NCBI GenBank assembly: GCA_006176705.1
Contig: QRFJ01004951.1
Coordinates: 162,858 to 226,857 of the forward strand
Reading direction: 5' to 3'
Source of the DNA: Cocos nucifera
Taxonomy: Eukaryota; Streptophyta; Magnoliopsida; Arecales; Arecaceae
DNA: 64,000 nt
Shown here: positions 58,337 to 64,000 of the stretch, in pieces
Layout of the letters: the number at the start of each line of letters is the position of its first letter
Numbering within the stretch: position 1 is the stretch's first letter
The notes under the pieces: model-generated
Database searches by the model: none
Seen by the model: the letters and a program-made list of their open reading frames with translations, nothing else
Told to the model about the DNA's origin: nothing
Made by a program: the position numbers and the translations under genes

Positions 58337-60602
58337 TGAAGGAGAATATGAAAATTTCCTGGGGTTAGGTTCGTTCTGATCTATTAATCGGAGGCATATT
58401 TTAAAAATTTGCGTGATCCTATTTAGATCTGACATTTTTTAGTCTAATTTTAATAATATAAAAATGAAAAAGAAATTAAATAAATTAAATCTAAATTAGT
58501 TTTACTTGTATGGGGTAATTCGATACCCATTGACTGATCGTGCCTGAAGCCCTGCAGGTTCTGGATCTAGCCACGAAGTGCTGACCCTACCAATATCACT
58601 CGTCTGATTTGAGATCTTTCTTTCTCTTTTTTTCTTCAAAAAATTAGATTTGATCTGATTTGGAGGTCTTCGAAATCTCCTTTCGAAGATAACAGCAGTC
58701 TCTCTGGGCAGCAGTGCTTGCCTCTTCCTTTCTCGCAGCCTTTCTTGCCTAAATCGCACTAAATCTGAAAGCCCAACCATCCGACCGTGGAGAGAGAGAG
58801 ATTAGCTAAAGGTGGCATGAAGAAAAGAGAGGATAGCTTGGGTCTGGCTAAGAGAGAAGCTATAAAAAATGGGTGCAGATAGATCTTTTATTAGTAGTTG
58901 CGCCATAGACAAGCCCCGGCTAATTCGTTGCTTCGTTTAATCAGATCTGAATCTGATTGGTGGGATGATATCATCCTGATCCATCATATGAGAGGCCGCA
59001 CAATTCATCTAAAGGTGGTGCCTAAGACTGACAAAGTCTTAGGTGAGGTCACCTATTTCTGATCCAAGAAGCAACCTGGAGTCCCAATCCCAGTATGGGA
59101 ACTCCAGAGTCTCCTAATCCATGGTGCATGCCATCCCAGGCGTGTGCCCCCCTCCTTTTCAAATTCAGAAGGGACAAGCCCTATCTGATCTCCAATAGTA
59201 TGTGTGGCTGATGTCCAAGGGTCAAAGTCAAGTTTTTGACCAAAAGTCAAAGGATAAGAATTAGCATGGTGTGGGTGGCAGGTGGTTTGTCTCTAAATTG
59301 TCTCATGTAAGATATCCTTTTTTGACTAGAAAGTGTCATAACAATCCTTTTGTTACGCGTAGATAAGTGACATTTTCAATAAGTAACCTGAGTGAGCACA
59401 ACTCATTGGCCTAGTCGAGACAACTTTTATGAAGAAAAAGGAGAAGTTATGGTCAATCGTTGTAGCATGATTTTCTTGAACCTAATTGAATCTCATTCAG
59501 AATCAATTGAACTGGATTAGTTCAATTGATGATCACCAGATTCAAACCCTTATTTGTGTGACTCCAGTTAGGTTCAGTTCTGTATGGTAATGGGATATGT
59601 CATGATCTCTATCATCGACATCATCGAAACTCCTTTCAATGGATCAGAACTCTTTTGATTCGAACAGCTAGAATGATCGATCATCTAAATCATTCTAATT
59701 GCTCCCAAAATCCACCAGTGACACCTAGCAGTATATGGTGGCAACCCATCAGAGCTGAATGCGAACCTCTTGGTGCAGCTACTTGTGTGATTAAGTTCTT
59801 CTATCTTGAGCCCCGATCAGATTAGGGTTAAGGTGAACTCGTCAAACCCTAGTCTCTATCATATGATGTAATCATTCGATTCAAGTTCGATGTGAAAAAC
59901 CTAAATAGAAACTCTTTCTATTATTTCACTCTGCCATGGCCATGGACTTCTGGACTTGATTCTCATGATCATCATAGGGCTGCTCCTCTACCACCGAGGT
60001 AGATAGATTCCATCTTGATGCAATCCAGTTCCTACAATGAACATGCTATAGCCAACATACACCTCAGGATTCCATATGGCTAGGAGACCGAGTAATGGTG
60101 TAGTCAAACTATAACACCCTCAAGGTGAACTACGATGCATCTCAGATCAAAGAACCAGACACACCACTGCAGCATCGAGTCAGTCATTGACGAGAAGGTA
60201 GACTTCCTAATGACTACTCGAGGTGGTCACGCTCAGTGCCCTTATTCTCTAACGAGTACCTGTACTCTCGCTCCGGTATCTCAACACCATAGACTTAAGA
60301 CTCATCTACTATAAAGAAGCGATTGTACACTAACCTTTTGGATCAATCACCATCCTCATGATGATCCTATGGTCAAGAGCATTTTATGAGTTAATAATGA
60401 AAATTCTTGTCTTAAATTTTCAACTCTTGAAAATAAGAATTATCATTACCATTAACTCAAGAGATATATCATAGACACTAAATATACATATGTGATAGAA
60501 AATAATTCATTTTATTATTTATAGTCAAAATTATAATTTTGCCCCTAGAAGTGTATTACAAGTGTCAGCCAATTTTGGCTTCTAGGGCACATATATCTAA
60601 CG
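58337..60602 (-). repeat. 5' LTR of copia element D
   Basis: About 2266 bp. The plus-strand text runs from TGAAGGAGAATATG to GGGCACATATATCTAACG, so the minus strand starts near TGTTAGATATATGTGCCC (last base changed). It matches the B 3' LTR at 41,539-44,170 along most of its length, but is shorter. Confidence 0.85.
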
Positions 60603-62668
60603 AATACTGCATATTATATATTGAATAATGTACCAAGTAAATCTATCGCAAAGACTCCATATGAGATATGGACTGGGCGTAGGCCTACACTCTCACACCT
60701 GCGGGTTTGGAGTTGTCCGGCCTATGGCAAACATTTGCATACAGATAAGCTTGGACCCCGATCTGATAAATATGTGTTTATAGGATATCCCAAAGAAAGT
60801 AAGGATTACTATTTCTACCATGCTGAAGAATAAAAGGTGTTCGTTAGCCTTAAGGTAATCTTTTTGGAAAAGAAGTTTCTTGGTGAAGGAACTATTGCCT
60901 CTAAGATTGAACTTGAGAAAGTTCAATAGGTAGAAAAATCAACACCTATAGCTGAATCAGAATCGAATTTGATTAGATTAAATTCAGAGTCCAATGTACC
61001 TATATCATTAAGGCGATTCGGTAGAGTACTGCATCGTCAGATAGATACTATGGTTTCTTGATCTAGGATGGTGATCCCATCGAACTTGATGAGAACGATG
61101 AGGATCCGATCACCTACATGGATGCTATGCAGAGACCTGATTTTGAGAAATGGATTAAGGCCAAGAAATTCAAAATGGAGTTCATGAAGGTCAACGATAT
61201 GTGGACATTGATTGACCCACCCGAAGGGGTTAAACCCATTGGGTGTAAATGGATCTTCAAAAAGAAAAAGGGCGCAGATGAAAAGGTGGAGACTTATAAA
61301 GTCCATTTGGTTGCCAAGGGGTATCATCAATATCATGGTATTGATTAAGACAAGACGTTCTATCCTGTGGCAATGCTCAAATTCATTCGAATAATGCTTG
61401 TGATAGCTGCCCATCTGGACTATGAGATCTGGCAGATGGAAGTGAAAACAACTTTCCTAAATGGAGAACTGACTGAAGAGATGTATATGATACAACCTAA
61501 GAGGTTCACATCCACAGATGAGTCCAAGGTTTGCGGATTTCAAAGATCCATTTATGGATTGAAGCAGGCATCTCAGAGTTGGAACATGCATTTTGATAAG
61601 GTGATCAAAATATATGGCTTTGTTAAGAATGGAAAAGAGTCCCGCATTTACAAATGGACAAATAGTCCAGTAATAGTATTCCTTGTCTTATACGTGGATG
61701 ACATTCTCTTAATCGAGAATGACATCCCTGTATTCCAGGGAATAAAAGTCTGATTGTCATCATAGTTCTCCATAAAAGACTTGGGAGAAGCATCCTACAT
61801 CCTAGGAATGAAGATCTATATAGATAGATCTAAGAGGATGCTTGGATTATCCCAGGCCACGTATATAGATACTGTGCTGAAGAGGTTCAACATGGAGAAT
61901 TTCAAAAAGAGCTATCTTCTGATAGGCCATGAAATTTTTCTCTCTAAGAAGGATTGTCCAACTCTTGAAGAGAGAGAGCATATGAGTAGAGTCCCATATG
62001 CTTCGACAGTGGAATCTATCATGTACGCCATGACATGTACAAGACCAAATGTGGCATACTCACTAGAAGTAGTGAGTAGATACCAATCTGATCCTGGAGA
62101 AAATCACTAGAAAGTGGTTAAAACCATACTTAAGTATTTGAGAAATACTAAAGACCAATGGTTGATTTATGATGAGTCAGATCTAAAACTTATGGGATTT
62201 ACAGACTTCAGCTTTTAATCAAACCATGATAACAGTAGAAGTATGTTAGGATATATCTTTACTCTGAATGGTGGAGCCATTTACTGGAAGAGTTTCAAGC
62301 AGCATATTATGGCAGACTCTGTTTGTGAAGTAGAGTACATGGCAGCATTAGATGCTGTAAAGAAAGCTGTGTGGCTGAGAAAGTTTATCACCAAGCTCGG
62401 AGTAGCACCCTTCCTTGATGGTTCGATCCTACTCTACTGCAACAGCACTGATGCCATTGCTCAAGTGAAAGAATCGAAGGCATACCAGTGGATGAAGCAC
62501 ATTCTGCGCCACTTCCACCTAGTCTGAGAGATCGTGGATTGAGGTGACATCGACCTTCAGAAGATCGATGAAAAGGAGAAACTGGTCAACCTCTTCACTA
62601 AAGTCCTAGCAATAAAGGAGTTCGACAATCACAAGTTGAAGATGGGTATTAGATACTGTGCTGAGTAG
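60603..62668 (+). pseudogene. Integrase end, reverse transcriptase and RNase H of copia element C (broken)
   Basis: It begins with the C-terminal integrase segment (60,621-60,833: AKTPYEIWTGRRPTLSHLRV and GPRSDKYVFIGYPKESKDYY). RT spans about 61,118-61,753 with WQMEVKTTFLNGEL, where Glu stands at the first catalytic acidic position. SIYGLKQASQSW and the intact YVDDILLIEND (near 61,695) follow. The connection (61,781-62,110) has SYILGMKIYIDRSKRMLGL and YAMTCTRPNVAYSL. RNase H (62,243-62,527) has GGAIYWKSFKQHIMADSVCE and continues to about 62,668 (TKVLAIKEFD). Stops near 61,347, 61,753, 62,108, 62,218 and 62,525 break it. It is the best preserved coding region in the right half. Confidence 0.93.
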
Positions 62669-62687
62669 CTTTAAAATAAGTGAAAGT
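62669..62687 (+). other. Polypurine tract region of copia element C
   Basis: CTTTAAAATAAGTGAAAGT lies directly before the 3' LTR at 62,688. It is A/G-rich although interrupted by pyrimidines, and its position fits the plus-strand primer of the element. Confidence 0.65.
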
Positions 62688-64000
62688 TGTTGAAAAATAT
62701 GTCTCAAAGCCAATCATCAGCTTGTTGACGGTTGAGCTGCATTGTATCTATAATTGATTCATTAATGAATAAAATATATTTTTGGCATCTTTTTATCATA
62801 AAGTATTCATCTTCTAATGAACTCCATTATTGTGATGAAGTCCTTAGGACTATTTAGATTCGATAAAGAAAGGACTTATCAATTAGTCCTTAAATTTATT
62901 CACAATCAAATGATAGGCTGTTAATTAGGATGACACCATCTATCGAGCATAGATCGTTGTATGCCATATAGATTGGTTGTCCTCTTAACCAAGGATTGTG
63001 GAGATACTAATATGGCATACAGATGAGATATATGGGTACATCGTCATTGAACATAATCAACTTCAGAGCATTCTACTATCGAGAATGTCTCTGATGGGAT
63101 ATAGGTATAAGTGTCCCTTAGACTTGAGATCACCTCAGTGACTTACAAGCAACTCACTATGCTTTGATACTAGACTAATTAAATTTTTAATTTAATAATG
63201 AAAGGCTTCTATGCACAATCAAGTACTTGCAAAGTCGGTGTGTGATCAAGATGGAATTGACCACTCTAAGAGTTGGAGAAGAATGCATCACTGTATTTCA
63301 ATATAGCAAAATCTTGGCCAGGATAATCCATCAGATGGATTTGATATTTTGAAATACAATGTGGACAATCTGATAAAAGTTGATAATTGAACTCTGAGGT
63401 ATCCTATGAGCATTTTGATCAAGAAGATGAATTATATGAAAACTATATCCGCATGGGTTCTAAGGATGTTGTTCTATACATTCGACCTATTCGACCGTTG
63501 GGTAGCATTGCTAGATGATTATTTTAATTGATATAAAAATTTATTTCTATGCTATCGACTTAGGTTCAGACTTATGAGGTCACATACATTAGAATTCATG
63601 ATCCGATCAGATGGTTGATCAACGATTTAGAATCATTTTAAGGTTAAACGATCAATACGATTGATGTTTAACCTAGCACAAGTATTGCAGGAGGATCGAT
63701 TAGCAATTCGATTGCTATGTAGCTTAATTTAATTTAATTAAAAAGCTAAAATTAAGTCTAATTAAATATAATTTAATTAGATTTAGTTTGGACTTTATTA
63801 GATCAAGTCCAATTGGCTTATTGGATAAGCCAAGTGTAAGGAAGAACTAGTCCTAGTTCAATTAGGACTTGGGCCAACCCAATTTTTAATCTGATTAAAA
63901 ATTAAATTAGAATTAAATAAAATTTAATCTAATTTAATTAGATTTTTAATTAGATTAAGACCTATTTTAATTAGGTTAAATAAATTCTAATTTTATTTGG
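62688..64000 (+). repeat. 3' LTR of copia element C, truncated by the window end
   Basis: TGTTGAAAAATATGTCTC onward, collinear with the 5' LTR from 45,804. The visible 1313 bases correspond to roughly the first half of the 2683-bp LTR. Confidence 0.93.

Larger units (their letters stand above)
51536..60602 (-). mobile_element. Ty1/copia element D, nested in integrase of C (heavily decayed)
   Basis: A minus-strand copy with its 5' LTR on the right (58,337-60,602), a primer-binding site at 58,322-58,336 and a damaged 3' LTR on the left (from about 51,536). Internal sequence runs from about 53,200 to 58,321. LTRs and pol remnants are related to element B, and parts of the leader to element C. 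No frame longer than about 90 codons is credible. Exact target duplications cannot be seen. Confidence 0.82.
45804..64000 (+). mobile_element. Ty1/copia element C (Tork/Angela-like), interrupted by D, incomplete at right edge
   Basis: The plus-strand 5' LTR (45,804-48,486) is followed by TGGTATCAGAGC at 48,489. The order is then leader, zinc knuckle, protease, integrase, RT, RNase H and 3' LTR (62,688 to the window end). Integrase is interrupted by element D at about 51,536-60,602, with loss of most of the integrase core. It is inserted in pol of element B. The lineage is judged from the RT/RNase H text and is tentative. Confidence 0.92.

Noticed and set aside
1..64000. Endogenous pararetrovirus or other integrated virus
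   Set aside because: No movement protein, coat protein with viral zinc finger or viral RT order was seen; all RT traces have copia or gypsy gene order with LTRs.
1..64000. A novel multi-gene functional system such as a defence or biosynthetic cluster
   Set aside because: All coding traces belong to transposable elements and are broken; there are no co-oriented intact genes.

Overview
This window is a stack of nested plant transposable elements. I see no intact host gene, no tRNA or rRNA gene and no CRISPR array. It is AT-rich, every coding trace is broken by stops and frameshifts, and most damage is of the C-to-T / G-to-A type expected from decay of methylated cytosines. The element types (SIRE-, Tork- or Angela-, Tat- and Athila-like LTR retrotransposons, a CACTA transposon, a TTA-target MITE) indicate a large plant genome, most likely a monocot. 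The copia families resemble those I associate with palms, but that is an inference from family resemblance, not an identification.

Left half (1-34,830). A SIRE-type copia element (A, minus strand, 5' LTR at 5199-6418) runs off the left edge. It sits in the 3' part of a Tat-lineage Ty3/gypsy element (T, minus strand), whose 5' LTR is at 28,189-29,644. The integrase gene of T is split by a CACTA transposon (7019-23,003) with matching 17-bp ends and an ATT target duplication. The integrase frame reads on when the insertion and one ATT are ignored. The CACTA carries a broken Transposase_24-type gene, a large inverted repeat and GC-rich tandem repeats, but no DDE transposase. Inside it lies a short Athila-type element (N, 12,000-22,671, minus strand) with Gag, protease and an unusual C-terminal reading frame in place of most of pol. 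A solo LTR (20,747-22,650) has landed in the 5' LTR of N. T itself interrupts the gag of a second SIRE element (S, minus strand). S also carries an opposite-strand SIRE solo LTR in its primer-binding region (31,007-32,605) and an 831-bp MITE in its LTR (33,971-34,801).

Right half (34,830-64,000). After 1.3 kb of unidentified sequence with two exon-like stretches, an Athila-type LTR begins at 36,110 (E, plus strand). It is interrupted by a short non-autonomous Tat-like element with paired 589-bp LTRs and a minisatellite core (F, 36,218-38,924). Past its primer-binding site, E is interrupted by copia element B (minus strand, 3' LTR 41,539-44,170). B is interrupted by copia element C (plus strand, from 45,804, 3' LTR running off the right edge), and the integrase of C is interrupted by a third, heavily decayed copia, D (minus strand, about 51,536-60,602).

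Inferred relative order: A and the CACTA are both younger than T, which is younger than S; N is younger than the CACTA, and the solo LTR younger than N. On the right E is oldest, followed by B, C and D, with F also younger than E. No gene set here works together as a functional system. The most unusual points are the architecture of N, the precise nested junctions, the CACTA hairpin and the two-length minisatellite.
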